From: Novosphingobium resinovorum
Lineage (GTDB): Bacteria; Pseudomonadota; Alphaproteobacteria; Sphingomonadales; Sphingomonadaceae
Assembly (NCBI RefSeq): GCF_027922145.1
Contig: NZ_BSFC01000044.1
Coordinates: 62,001 to 126,000, forward strand
Length of the DNA stretch: 64,000 nucleotides
Direction of reading: 5' to 3'
Part shown: positions 26,466-35,221 of the stretch, piece after piece
How positions within the stretch are numbered: the first letter of the stretch is position 1
How the letters are laid out: each line of letters starts with the position of its first letter
Made by a program: the position numbers and the translations under genes
The notes under the pieces: generated by a model
Databases searched by the model: none
Seen by the model: only the letters and a program-made list of their open reading frames with translations
What the model was told of the DNA's origin: nothing

Positions 26466-27131
26466 ATGCTGCGGCTCCACAGCTACTGGCGCAGTTCGAC
26501 GAGCTACCGGGTCCGCATTGCGCTGAACCTCAAGCGGCTCGATCATGAGAACGTGCCGGTGAACCTGCTGGCGGGAGAGCAGCGGGGTGAGGGTTATCGG
26601 GCGCTGAACCCTTTCGCGGGCGTGCCGATGCTGGAAGCGGACGGTGCGGTGCGGGCGCAGTCGATGGCGATCCTCGAATGGCTGGACGAGCGCTATCCCG
26701 AACGCCCGCTCTTGCCGGAGGGCATCGAGGAGCGTTTCGCGGCGCGCGAACTGGCCTCGGCTATAGCCACCGAACTGCACGCACCGCTCAACCTGCCGGT
26801 GCTGCAGTACCTAAAGCACGACCTCGGCCATGCTCAGGCGGACGTGGACTTGTGGTACTGGCACTGGCTGGAGAAGACCCTGACCGGCGTGGAAGCGCGG
26901 CTGGCGCAGCGCGGCTCGGGCGATTTCCTGTTCGACGCGCCGGGGTACTTCGAGTGCGTCGCCTTGCCGCAACTCTACAACGCGCGGCGTTTCGCGTTCG
27001 ACCTGTCGGGCTATCCGCACCTCACGCGGATCGAGGCGGCGTGTCTGGACCTGCCGGAATTTCTGGCGGCGCACCCGGACCATCAGCCCGAAGCGAGCGG
27101 GACGACAATCAGCCCTCGACCGGCGCCATGA
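26466..27131 (+). CDS. maiA: Maleylacetoacetate isomerase (zeta-class glutathione transferase)
   Basis: The 221-residue protein isomerises maleylacetoacetate to fumarylacetoacetate. It has the zeta-GST N-terminus LHSYWRSSTSYRVRIALNLK (the usual SSC is SST here) and NPFAGVPMLEADGAVRAQSM with ILEWLDERYP. The all-helical C-terminal domain contains the typical LNLPVLQYLKHDLGH and FFECVALPQLYNARRF-like segment. It follows the VOC gene with a five-base gap. Its last 23 bases overlap the convergent HAD gene. No hmgA or fahA homologue is seen in the window. Confidence 0.9.
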   Translation: MLRLHSYWRSSTSYRVRIALNLKRLDHENVPVNLLAGEQRGEGYRALNPFAGVPMLEADGAVRAQSMAILEWLDERYPERPLLPEGIEERFAARELASAIATELHAPLNLPVLQYLKHDLGHAQADVDLWYWHWLEKTLTGVEARLAQRGSGDFLFDAPGYFECVALPQLYNARRFAFDLSGYPHLTRIEAACLDLPEFLAAHPDHQPEASGTTISPRPAP

Positions 27132-27783
27132 GCAATTCGCGCAGCGCGTCGAGGCTGGGCAGAACGGTCGCTCCGGCCGCGGTCATCTCCTCGGTCGCGG
27201 GGAGCAGGTCGGGAACCATGATCGTGGCGATCTCCGCCGAGGTGGCGGAGAACACGCCCGCATAGCTGTCCTCCACCGCCAGGCACTGCGCCGGATCGAT
27301 GCCGAGGCGGCTGGCGGCGAGGAGGTAGGGCTCCGGGCTCGGCTTGGGCCGGGACACGTCGCTGCGGGTGACGATGACATCGAAGTAGTCGAACAGCCCG
27401 GCCTTCTCCAGCCGCCGCTCGGCCAGCCCGCCGTCGGTCGAGGTACACAGGGCCATCGGGATGCCCGCGCTGCGGAAATGCTCGAGGATCAGCACCGCGC
27501 CGGGGCGCAGTTCGACGCCTCGGTCCAGCATGGCCAGGAACAGCGCGTCCGCTTCGTCGTAGAAACGCGCCAGCGGAAACTCAGGCCCGAGGCGCTGGGC
27601 GAGCATCTTCTCGTTGAGATCGCGGCTGACGCCAACCATCGAATCGAGGATTTCCTCCGACAGCGGCCAGCCGATCGCGTGCGAGGTCTTTGCATAGCTG
27701 CGATGATGCGCCGCTTCGGTGGCGATCAGGGTGCCGTCCATGTCGAAAATGGCTGCGCGGATGGGATTGGGAAGCTCGGGCAT
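27109..27783 (-). CDS. HAD-superfamily phosphatase, subfamily IA (beta-phosphoglucomutase/Gph-like)
   Basis: The 224-residue protein has HAD motif I AAIFDMDGTLI (Asp14, Asp16). It has a helical cap, motif II MALCTSTDG, the lysine in SRPKPSPEPYLLAA, and motif III CLAVEDSYAGVFSA. This is the profile of small-sugar or phosphoglycolate phosphatases; the substrate cannot be read from sequence. It overlaps the 3' end of maiA by 23 bases in convergent orientation. It lies 78 bases downstream of astB on the same strand, so it may be the last gene of the AST transcript. Confidence 0.88.
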   Translation of the reverse strand: MPELPNPIRAAIFDMDGTLIATEAAHHRSYAKTSHAIGWPLSEEILDSMVGVSRDLNEKMLAQRLGPEFPLARFYDEADALFLAMLDRGVELRPGAVLILEHFRSAGIPMALCTSTDGGLAERRLEKAGLFDYFDVIVTRSDVSRPKPSPEPYLLAASRLGIDPAQCLAVEDSYAGVFSATSAEIATIMVPDLLPATEEMTAAGATVLPSLDALRELLMAPVEG

Positions 27784-27861
27784 GGTCTCAATATGTAGAC
27801 ACCGTGCGAGGAGGCCATTGCAAAAAGCGGAACTAGCAAAGGACCTCGCGCAAGTGAGGAA

Positions 27862-29127
27862 TTATCCCGCCAGTTCCTCCAGCCCCAGTTCCCTGCACAG
27901 AGCCGAGCGCGCCTCCACGCAGGCGGCCCATAGCGCAGGGCTGGCGAGGTCTTCCACTGCGATATGCTCGGGCCAGAGGCGGGCGACCAGCGCCTCGATC
28001 CGGTCCAGTTTTTCCGGGCTCGCGATGAAGCGCGGATCGATCGTCGCGGGATCGGCGACGACGCGCAGGCGCAGGCAGGCGGGGCCGCCGCCGTTCGCCA
28101 TGCTTTCGCGCAGGTCGTGCACGAAGAGGTGGCGGATCGGGCCGTTCCCCGCGACATGTGCCTCCAGCCAGCGCCAGACCGAGGGCGTCTCGCGCGCTTC
28201 GCCGGGGAGCACCAGCGCGGCTTCTCCCGAGGGCAGCGTCACTAACTGGGCGTTGAACAGGTAGGAGGTGATCGCGTCCGCCAGGCTGACTTCGCTGGCG
28301 GGGACTTCGACGATTTCGATTTCCGGCAGCTTCGCACGCAGCTCCGCATAGAGCGCATCGCGGTCGGCGAAGGCCAGTTCGTGAGTGAACAGCACCCGCT
28401 CGTTGGCCACGGCGACGACATCGTTGTGGAACGCGCCCGCCGCGATCGCCTCGTCCGACTGGCGGGCGAAGACAGTGCGCGTCGGCGAGAGGCCGTGAAT
28501 GCGCGCGACGGCTTCGCTTGCCTCGCGATGCTGGCGGGCGGGGTAGGGGGCGGCCCCGGTACTTGGGGTCACGCCATAGACGAAGACTTCGATGCCCGGC
28601 GTGTCGTGGCCCGCGCACAGCCGCATGTGGTTGGCCGCGCCCTCGTCGCCGAAGGGCGCAGGGACCGGCGCGTGGACGGCGAAGTGCGCCTCGTTTGCGA
28701 AGGCGATCTGAAGTTGCACCAGCGTTTCGCGCCATTCGTGGCTGCGGTGGGGCATCGTCACGAGGTTGGCGACGGTGAGGTGGCAGCGTCCGTCCGCCGT
28801 GTCTGCCGCGGGCGAGACAGTCGCCGCGTTCGCCGCCCACATCGAGGAGGCCGACAGGGAGTTGGCGCGCAGGACCGCGTCTGCGGCCTCGACCGTGGTG
28901 CCGAGCTGGTGCAGCCACACTTCGTCGGGGCGCCGCTGGGGGAGGAAGAAGCCCTGCGCCAGCCCGCGCTCCAGATTGGCGCGCATCTTAGCCAGCCCCT
29001 GCAGCGCAGCGGCGCGCGGGGCGGAAACCTTGCCGAAGTTCCTCGTCGAGGCGAGGTTGCCGAGGCTCAGCCCTGCATAGTTGTGGCTGGGGCCGACGAT
29101 GCCGTCGAAGTTGATCTCTGTGCGCAT
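27862..29127 (-). CDS. astB: N-succinylarginine dihydrolase
   Basis: The 421-residue enzyme converts N2-succinylarginine to succinylornithine, CO2 and ammonia. It has the amidinotransferase-fold triad expected from E. coli AstB: Glu162 (GDEGAANHMRL), His234 (AFHNDVVAVANERV) and Cys351 (NGGGPACLRLRV). The N-terminus (INFDGIVGPSHNYAGLSLGN) is the family hallmark. It lies downstream of astA, separated by 198 bases that contain a palindromic repeat. Only astA, astB and astD of the five-step AST pathway were recognised in the window. Confidence 0.95.
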   Translation of the reverse strand: MRTEINFDGIVGPSHNYAGLSLGNLASTRNFGKVSAPRAAALQGLAKMRANLERGLAQGFFLPQRRPDEVWLHQLGTTVEAADAVLRANSLSASSMWAANAATVSPAADTADGRCHLTVANLVTMPHRSHEWRETLVQLQIAFANEAHFAVHAPVPAPFGDEGAANHMRLCAGHDTPGIEVFVYGVTPSTGAAPYPARQHREASEAVARIHGLSPTRTVFARQSDEAIAAGAFHNDVVAVANERVLFTHELAFADRDALYAELRAKLPEIEIVEVPASEVSLADAITSYLFNAQLVTLPSGEAALVLPGEARETPSVWRWLEAHVAGNGPIRHLFVHDLRESMANGGGPACLRLRVVADPATIDPRFIASPEKLDRIEALVARLWPEHIAVEDLASPALWAACVEARSALCRELGLEELAG

Positions 29128-29237
29128 TCGGAGAGCCTAGCTGTCGGGGGCGGTGTAGGAAAATGGTTTCGGGCGGAGACCCTGTCAGAGGTGCTTCAAT
29201 GCTCCGACAGGCTCAGCACTCGGGTGCCACCCTTACT

Positions 29238-29314
29238 CGTCATTGCGAGCGCAGCGAAGCAATCCAGGGCGGCCTAAGACTGCCCTGGATTGCTTCGCTG
29301 CGCTCGCAATGACG
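29238..29314. repeat. Palindromic intergenic repeat, family A, copy 3
   Basis: Outer CGTCATTGCGAGCG and inverse, arms of about 33 bases, and a short asymmetric centre (GGCCTAAGA). It lies between astA and astB, both transcribed leftward, so any transcript crossing from astA to astB carries this hairpin. It is 11 bases past the astA stop, a position suited to 3'-end protection or attenuation. Confidence 0.9.
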
Positions 29315-29325
29315 AAAGTGGAGGA

Positions 29326-30336
29326 TCACGCCGGAGCGACCGTCACCGCATCGCCCACGCCGATACCCAGCAACCCTGCTGCTGCCTCGTCCAGCACGCC
29401 GTCATCGCTCACGCAGCCGAGGCAGGCGCGGAAATCCGCCAGCCGCCCGGTTGCGATCAGGTGCGTCGGCTCGCTTTCCTGCACCGGGACCACCGCCGAT
29501 ACCGTCACCGTCTTCGCCTGTTTCACCGTGCGGATGCCATCGGTCTTCGCGATCATCGTCGGGCCGCCGTCGAAGATATCGATGTAGTTCTGGAAGGCGA
29601 AGCCCTCGCTTTCCAGCATCCGCATCGCCGGGCGGCCGGAATAGTGTGGCTGGCCCATCACCTGCCGCGCGCCTTCGGAGAGCAGCGCGGTGTAGATCGG
29701 GTGCTTGGGCATCAGGTCGGCGATGAACTGGTTGCCGTGCTTGGCGTTGAACTCGTCGGCGTCGCGGAAGCTCATGTCGAAGAAGCGGCCCGCGAGGCCG
29801 TCCCAGAACGGCGAGTTGCCCGCCTCGTCGATGGCGCCGCGCAGCTCGGCCAAGGTCGTCTCGCCGAAACGCTCGCGGTGCATGGCGATGAACAGGTAGC
29901 GGCTGCGGGCCAGCAGCTTGCCGACACCTGCCGAACGCTCGGTGGCGTCGAGATAGAGCCCGCCGACTTCGCTCGCCCCGTCGAGGTCAGTGGACAGGGT
30001 CAGCATCTCGGCGCGGAAGGTGCGGTCGAGTTCCTTGGAATGCTGGGTGATGCGGCCGATGCGGTAGGAATAGAACGGCAGCTCGGTGCCGACTTGCGAG
30101 AACGCCTGGCAGGTGCCGCGCACCTTCCCGGTTTCGGTGTCTTCGAGGATGAAGGCGAAGAGGTCGTTGGCGATTTCGCCGTCATCGCGGGCGAAGCATT
30201 TCGCGGCGCGTTCCAGCTTGGCTTTCAGTGTCGGCTTGTCGGGCGGCAGGTTGGTGAAGCCGCCGCCTGTGCCCTTGGCCATACGGTAGAGCGCTTCGAG
30301 ATCGCCCTCTCGTGCGGTGCGCAGCAGGAAGGTCAT
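29326..30336 (-). CDS. astA: Arginine N-succinyltransferase
   Basis: The 336-residue enzyme transfers succinyl from succinyl-CoA to arginine, the first AST step. It has a GNAT-like fold. Recognisable family segments are FLLRTAREGDLEALYRMA near the start, GGFTNLPPDK, LSTDLDGASEVGGLYL, SAGVGKLLARSRYLFIA and GQPHYSGRPAMRMLESEGF. The start ATG overlaps the stop of the upstream M20 hydrolase (ATGA). This is one of three such overlaps in the four-gene unit from 33975 down to 29326. Length is normal for AstA. Confidence 0.95.
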   Translation of the reverse strand: MTFLLRTAREGDLEALYRMAKGTGGGFTNLPPDKPTLKAKLERAAKCFARDDGEIANDLFAFILEDTETGKVRGTCQAFSQVGTELPFYSYRIGRITQHSKELDRTFRAEMLTLSTDLDGASEVGGLYLDATERSAGVGKLLARSRYLFIAMHRERFGETTLAELRGAIDEAGNSPFWDGLAGRFFDMSFRDADEFNAKHGNQFIADLMPKHPIYTALLSEGARQVMGQPHYSGRPAMRMLESEGFAFQNYIDIFDGGPTMIAKTDGIRTVKQAKTVTVSAVVPVQESEPTHLIATGRLADFRACLGCVSDDGVLDEAAAGLLGIGVGDAVTVAPA

Positions 30337-31538
30337 GCGTGTAGTGCTCCCCGGTCGAGACGGTGCAGGACGAGGGCCGTAAGGCGGGCGCGGGCGTCTA
30401 GCGAACTGGCGATCATGAACTCCTGCGGTGAATGGATCGAGCCCCCCAGCGCGCCCATCGTGTCGAGCACGGGAACGCCGCAGGCGGCGATGTTGTTGCC
30501 GTCGCACACGCCGCCGGTGTCTTGCCAGCGCATCGGCTGGCCCAAATCGGCGGCGGCCTTGCTGACGAGGCCGAACAGCGCCTCGGTCTTCGGCGTGATC
30601 GGCTTGGGCGGGCGCGAGACGTGGCCGTGGAGGTGGATATGGACGTCGTGCACCGCGCTGACCTCGGCGACGGCGGCCTCCACCAGCGCGCGGGCGATTT
30701 CCGCCAGTTCCGGCGAGCGGGGGCGCAAGTTGAAATGCAGGATCGCAAGGTCGGGCACGGTGTTGTTGGGCGCGCCGCCCTCGATCCGGGCAGGGTTGAT
30801 GGTGAGGCCGTCACGAATGCCCGCCGCAAGCCGCAGCGCGAGGTCGCTGGCGGCAAGCACGGCATTGCGCCCGTCCTGCGGATTGCGCCCGGCATGGGCG
30901 GAAAGCCCGGTGACGACGGCGGCGTAATTGCCCGAACCCGGCCGCGCGCGGGCCATCGAGCCGTCGGGCAGGCCGGGCTCGTACGTCAGCGCCGCCAGCT
31001 TGCCTTGCGCCAACTGCGCGATCAGCGCGGCGGAGGACAGCGAGCCGGTCTCCTCGTCGCTGTTGATGAGCACGTCGTAGCCCATCATCGGCGTACCGTG
31101 CTCGAAGGCGAGGAGCCCCGCGAGCATCAGTGACAGGCCGCCCTTCATGTCGGCGGTGCCGGGGCCGTTCAGGGTGTCCGCGTCGAGCCAGGTGCAGCTC
31201 TGGAACGGGTGCTCGCGGGCGTAGACGGTGTCCATGTGGCCGGTCAGGATCACCCGGTGGTCGGCCTCGGGCCGGACCGACAGGACGAGGTGGCGACCGT
31301 GTCCGACTTCGCGCAAGTGGCCCTTGCTGTCGACTTTCTCGACCGGCGCGGGATCGACGAGGCGGACCTCGCCCGGCAGCGCGGCGAAGGCGTGGGCCAG
31401 CCGGTCGGCCATCGCCTCAAGGCCGTCCAGATTGCCCGTGCCGCTGTTTATCGCGGCCCAGTCCAGCGTCCGGTCGAGGATCGGCGCACGCTCGATCGTT
31501 TCGAGCAGGTCCAGTTCCTCGCCCGAAAGCGCGCTCAT
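30333..31538 (-). CDS. M20-family metallohydrolase (carboxypeptidase G2-like) inside the AST operon
   Basis: The 401-residue protein has the full di-zinc set of M20 peptidases. His101 and Asp103 lie in ILTGHMDTVY, Asp130 in GPGTADMKGG, Glu162-Glu163 in NSDEETGS, and the C-terminal His in GGSIHSPQEF. The lid domain carries VVTGLSAHAGRNPQDGRNAV. Relatives include glutamate carboxypeptidase and acetylornithine/succinyl-DAP deacylases, all of which cleave amide-linked acyl amino acids. It overlaps astD upstream and astA downstream by four bases each. No AstE (M14-type succinylglutamate desuccinylase) is seen, so cleavage of N-succinylglutamate is a reasonable hypothesis. The true substrate is unproven. 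Confidence 0.85.
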   Translation of the reverse strand: MSALSGEELDLLETIERAPILDRTLDWAAINSGTGNLDGLEAMADRLAHAFAALPGEVRLVDPAPVEKVDSKGHLREVGHGRHLVLSVRPEADHRVILTGHMDTVYAREHPFQSCTWLDADTLNGPGTADMKGGLSLMLAGLLAFEHGTPMMGYDVLINSDEETGSLSSAALIAQLAQGKLAALTYEPGLPDGSMARARPGSGNYAAVVTGLSAHAGRNPQDGRNAVLAASDLALRLAAGIRDGLTINPARIEGGAPNNTVPDLAILHFNLRPRSPELAEIARALVEAAVAEVSAVHDVHIHLHGHVSRPPKPITPKTEALFGLVSKAAADLGQPMRWQDTGGVCDGNNIAACGVPVLDTMGALGGSIHSPQEFMIASSLDARARLTALVLHRLDRGALHA

Positions 31539-32956
31539 GGCCTGAGCTTGCCGTTCAGGGCGCCTGCGTTGCCCGAGGCGTCCGCCGCCTCGAAGCTGGC
31601 GACCGGGTAGGCGCAGTAATCAGCGGCATAGTAGGCGCTCGGCCGGTGGTTGCCGCTCTCGCCAAGTCCGCCGAAGGGCATCGAGCCCGCCGCGCCGGTC
31701 GTCGGGCGGTTGCGGTTGACCACGCCCGCGCGGCATTCGACGAGGAAGCGCTCCCACAGTGCGTCGTCGGCGCTTACGAGCCCGGCGGAGAGACCGAAGC
31801 GGGTGTTGTTCGCGGCTTCCATCGCGGCGTTGAAGTCCGGCACGCGGCTGACCTGCAGGACGGGGGCGAAGATTTCCTCGTCCGGCACGAACACGCCGGT
31901 CACGTCGAGCATGGCGGGTGTGACGAAGGCGGCGGAGCGGCCCTCGACGCCGTTGAAGGGGCGGATCACCTTGGCGCCGCGTGTCACGAGGCCGTCGAAG
32001 CGGGCCTTCGCGGCGGCGGCAGCAGCATCGGAGATCAGCGGGCCAATCCACGGCTCGGGCGTCTCGTTCCAGGCGCCGATGACGATGCGGTCGGCGAGGG
32101 CCGCGATGGCCTCCACCAGCGCGGAGCCGAACTCGTTGTCGGGAACGATCAGCCGCCGCGCGCAGGAGCAGCGCTGGCCGGTGGTGATGAAGGCCGATTG
32201 CACGACGACCGACGCGGCCTCGTCGACGTCACCGTCCCAGGCCACCAGCGGATTGTTGCCGCCCAGTTCGAGGGCGAGGATCACGTCGGGCCGGTCGGCG
32301 AAGACGCGGCGGAAATGCGCGCCCGCGCCCGCCGAGCCGGTGAAGAGCAGCCCGTCGATCGCGCCCGCGACCAGCGCCTCGCCGGTTTCGCGCCCGCCCT
32401 GGATGCACTGGAAGACGTGGGGGTGATCTGCAAGGGCCTCGGCCCAGCACCCGGCCATCAGCGCGCCGGTGGCGGGCGTCATCTCGGAGGGCTTGAAGAC
32501 CACCGTGTTGCCCGCGAGCAGTGCGGGGATGATATGGCCATTGGGCAGGTGGCCGGGAAAGTTGAACGGACCGAGCACCGCCATCACGCCGTGGGGACGG
32601 TGACGCAGCACGGCCTGCCCGAACGGCATGTCGGTGCGCTTCTCGCCCGCGCGTTCGGCCTGCGCCGCGATCGAGATGCCGACCTTGCCGATCATCGAGG
32701 CGACTTCGGTGCGGGTTTCCCAGAGCGGTTTGCCGGTTTCGCGCGCGATGGTCTCGGCCAGGGCGTCCTTGCGGGCTTCAAGCGCCGCTTGGTAGCGTTT
32801 GACCCCCTCCAGGTGCCGTTGAGTGCCAAGCTGCGACCACGTACCAAACGCCTTGCGGGCACGCAGCAGGGCAGCGGAAACCGCTTCGGAATCAGCGACT
32901 TCACCTTCCCAGACAAGCGTGCCGTCAACCGGATCGAAGGATTTGAGGTTGGTCAT
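31535..32956 (-). CDS. astD: N-succinylglutamate 5-semialdehyde dehydrogenase
   Basis: The 473-residue aldehyde dehydrogenase oxidises succinylglutamate semialdehyde to succinylglutamate with NAD+. Catalytic Cys263 is in the AstD-type motif TTGQRCSCARRLIV and the general base Glu230 in ALELGGNNPLV. GPFNFPGHLPNGHIIPALLA and NTVVFKPSEMTP form the cofactor site. Downstream, NRPTTGAAGSMPFGGLGESG is the usual C-terminal signature. Start and stop overlap its neighbours by ATGA on both sides (DUF1338 gene upstream, M20 gene downstream), so the unit is tightly co-translated. Confidence 0.95.
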   Translation of the reverse strand: MTNLKSFDPVDGTLVWEGEVADSEAVSAALLRARKAFGTWSQLGTQRHLEGVKRYQAALEARKDALAETIARETGKPLWETRTEVASMIGKVGISIAAQAERAGEKRTDMPFGQAVLRHRPHGVMAVLGPFNFPGHLPNGHIIPALLAGNTVVFKPSEMTPATGALMAGCWAEALADHPHVFQCIQGGRETGEALVAGAIDGLLFTGSAGAGAHFRRVFADRPDVILALELGGNNPLVAWDGDVDEAASVVVQSAFITTGQRCSCARRLIVPDNEFGSALVEAIAALADRIVIGAWNETPEPWIGPLISDAAAAAAKARFDGLVTRGAKVIRPFNGVEGRSAAFVTPAMLDVTGVFVPDEEIFAPVLQVSRVPDFNAAMEAANNTRFGLSAGLVSADDALWERFLVECRAGVVNRNRPTTGAAGSMPFGGLGESGNHRPSAYYAADYCAYPVASFEAADASGNAGALNGKLRP

Positions 32957-33975
32957 GCCTGCTGTCTCGTCACCGCGAAGATTCCGGTCGCATTGCCACT
33001 GTCGAAGGTGAGGTCGAGGAGGCCGGTTTCCGGATCGATGTCGCGCGAAATGAACTCGTAGAACGACCCCGGAACTTCGCGGATGACCTCGCTGCCGTCT
33101 TGCAAGCGGAAGGGCCGCGAGACCTTGTCTGCCAGGATCGCGGTCTGTCGCACGCGGCCGTTGCGGGAGATCTCGACAGCCGGTTTCAGCGGATAACCCT
33201 CTGATTTCAAAGACTCGGAATGAGCCTCGACGTCGGGGACGCGGGTGGTCGCATGGTTGAAAGCATTGCCCTCGGTGGCGATCCAGGCACCTTCCTTGCT
33301 ATGCTCCAGCAGCGCTTCGTAATCCGCCAGCGTCGGGGCAGCGTGCTGCCGGTCGAAGGCACGCAAGGCCCCGCGCAGAATGGTCACCCCGTGCTCGATC
33401 GAACAGTCCCCATCGCGCGCGAGCGTATAGAGCGCGGCCCACTCGGCTTCCCCCAAAGGATCGACGGACGCCCCGAATATGGCGGCTGCGGCGGCCTGTG
33501 CGGTGTCGGGAAGCTGGTCGATGTGCAGTTCGGAGACGAAGAACTGCGGCACGGAGGCGGGCAGGTCGATCTGCACATAGGCGCGCCCGGTCATGGTCAG
33601 TGCGGGCAGGGGGTAGAGCCCGCGCACTTCATAACCCAGCGGAGCGAGAAAACGGCCGAATGCCTCGTGTCCCGAGGGCAGAGCGCCGGTCGCGCCGTCT
33701 ATCGTGCGCAGGGCGCCGTGGTCGAAGACGATCGGCTCACCGGTGGCGCGCATCCACTCGATATAGCGGGCGGCGGTCGGTACTCGCTCCAAAAGGTCGA
33801 GGAAAAGCGCGGCGTTGAGCGCCATGGCCACTTGCGCGCGGCTGGCGCGCTCAGCCGATCCGGCCAGTTCCGGTGCGATCTGAAGCGTCTCCAGAGCCTC
33901 TTGCGCCTTGGCCTCGCCGACAATCGGCGCCAGCAGGCGAGCGAGCGTTCCAAAGTCCGAAGATGCAGGAATCAT
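32953..33975 (-). CDS. DUF1338/HglS-like protein (2-oxoadipate dioxygenase/decarboxylase family)
   Basis: From the ATG at 33975 the protein has 340 residues. Residues matching the HglS iron site are His86 in FDHGALRT (with Arg90 as the carboxylate-binding Arg), His241 in AFNHATTRV, and Glu307 in SFYEFISRD. HglS converts 2-oxoadipate to D-2-hydroxyglutarate in lysine catabolism. Here it heads the AST unit and overlaps astD by four bases. I preferred 33975 over the in-frame ATG at 33993 because GGGGG lies five to nine bases before it, while 33993 has no ribosome-binding site. Family membership is firm; substrate in this context is not. Confidence 0.82.
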   Translation of the reverse strand: MIPASSDFGTLARLLAPIVGEAKAQEALETLQIAPELAGSAERASRAQVAMALNAALFLDLLERVPTAARYIEWMRATGEPIVFDHGALRTIDGATGALPSGHEAFGRFLAPLGYEVRGLYPLPALTMTGRAYVQIDLPASVPQFFVSELHIDQLPDTAQAAAAAIFGASVDPLGEAEWAALYTLARDGDCSIEHGVTILRGALRAFDRQHAAPTLADYEALLEHSKEGAWIATEGNAFNHATTRVPDVEAHSESLKSEGYPLKPAVEISRNGRVRQTAILADKVSRPFRLQDGSEVIREVPGSFYEFISRDIDPETGLLDLTFDSGNATGIFAVTRQQA

Positions 33976-34117
33976 CGATCCCCCGTTGTTCATTTATTGC
34001 GTGTACAGGAAACATAGGAAAGCCATTTGCGGAAGTCCATGCCTCTGCGGAAGAAGCCTGCGAGGCAGCATCTTTGTGTTTTCAAGGTAGGCGCTTAGAA
34101 GGCCATCAGGTCAATGG

Positions 34118-35194
34118 ATGGAGCGGGTTATGGTGTTTCTCGAAAGGCTCGGCGTGAGCCTGCCCCTCATTCAGGCACCGATGGCCGGGACCAGCACTCC
34201 GCTGCTGGCGGCGGAAGTCTCGAACGCCGGGGCGCTTGGCTCGATCGGCGTCGGCGCGACGGATGCTGGCGGCGCGCGGGCCATGATCGGGGAACTGCGC
34301 GAGCGTACGGATCGCCCCTTCAACGTGAACCTGTTCGTCCATCGCACGCCAGTTGCCGACGCCGCATGCGAGGCGGCGTGGCTGGACTGGCTGCGCCCGC
34401 TCTTCGCCGAGTTCGGGGCCGAGCGGCCACAAACTCTGCAATCGCCTTATACGAGTTTCGCGGATGATCCTGCGATGCTGGCGATGTTGCTGGAGACCCG
34501 GCCGCCGGTGGTGAGCTTTCATTTCGGCCTGCCCGCCGCCGATGCCATCTTCGCGTTGCGCGAGCGCGGCATCGTGATGCTGGCGACGGCGACGAATATC
34601 GATGAGGCGCGCGCCATCGCGGCAGCCGGGATTGACGCCGTGGTCGCGCAAGGAATCGAGGCGGGCGGTCATCGCGGTATGTTCGATCCCGGAGCGCCCG
34701 ATCCCGGGCTCGGCACCATGGCGCTGACGCGGCTGCTGGTGCGCGAAACCGGACTGCCGGTGATTGCCGCGGGCGGCATCATGGACGGCGCCGGGATCGC
34801 CGCCGCGCTCGATCTCGGCGCGGTGGCGGCGCAACTCGGGACCGCCTTCATCGATTGCCCGGAATCGGCGGCGGACGAGGGCTATCGTGCGGCGCTCAAG
34901 GGGCCGGGTGCCTGGCACACGACACTGACGCCGCTGGTGTCGGGGCGCCCAGCGCGGGCGCTGGCGAACCGCTTCACGGCGCTCGCGGCGCAGGTGGGCG
35001 GGCGGCAGGTGCCGGACTATCCGATCACCTATCACGCCGGGAAGGCACTGAATGCTGCGGCCAAGGCGAAGGGCGAGTACGGGTTCGGAGCGCAGTGGGC
35101 CGGGCAGGGCGCACCGTTGGTGCGGACGATGCCCGCTGCAGGCCTGGTCGAAGTTCTGATGACGGAACTGCAAGCCGTGAGGACGCGGGGCTAG
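34118..35194 (+). CDS. Nitronate monooxygenase (2-nitropropane dioxygenase family)
   Basis: The 358-residue FMN-dependent TIM-barrel protein oxidises nitronates such as propionate-3-nitronate. Family motifs are LIQAPMAGTSTPLLAAEVSN near the start, PPVVSFHFGLP, GIDAVVAQGIEAGGHRG with the catalytic-region His, LPVIAAGGIMDGAGIAAAL for FMN phosphate binding, and VAAQLGTAFI. It is divergent from the AST unit and stands alone. A second in-frame ATG at 34130 is a possible start. A palindromic repeat of a different family begins 28 bases after its stop. Confidence 0.9.
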   Translation: MERVMVFLERLGVSLPLIQAPMAGTSTPLLAAEVSNAGALGSIGVGATDAGGARAMIGELRERTDRPFNVNLFVHRTPVADAACEAAWLDWLRPLFAEFGAERPQTLQSPYTSFADDPAMLAMLLETRPPVVSFHFGLPAADAIFALRERGIVMLATATNIDEARAIAAAGIDAVVAQGIEAGGHRGMFDPGAPDPGLGTMALTRLLVRETGLPVIAAGGIMDGAGIAAALDLGAVAAQLGTAFIDCPESAADEGYRAALKGPGAWHTTLTPLVSGRPARALANRFTALAAQVGGRQVPDYPITYHAGKALNAAAKAKGEYGFGAQWAGQGAPLVRTMPAAGLVEVLMTELQAVRTRG

Positions 35195-35221
35195 CCCGGA
35201 TCCGCGATCTTTCACCCATTT

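Noticed and set aside
23164..29314. The repeated palindromes as a CRISPR array or IS ends
   Set aside because: Copies are kilobases apart, each is a self-contained hairpin, and there are no spacers, cas genes or transposase.
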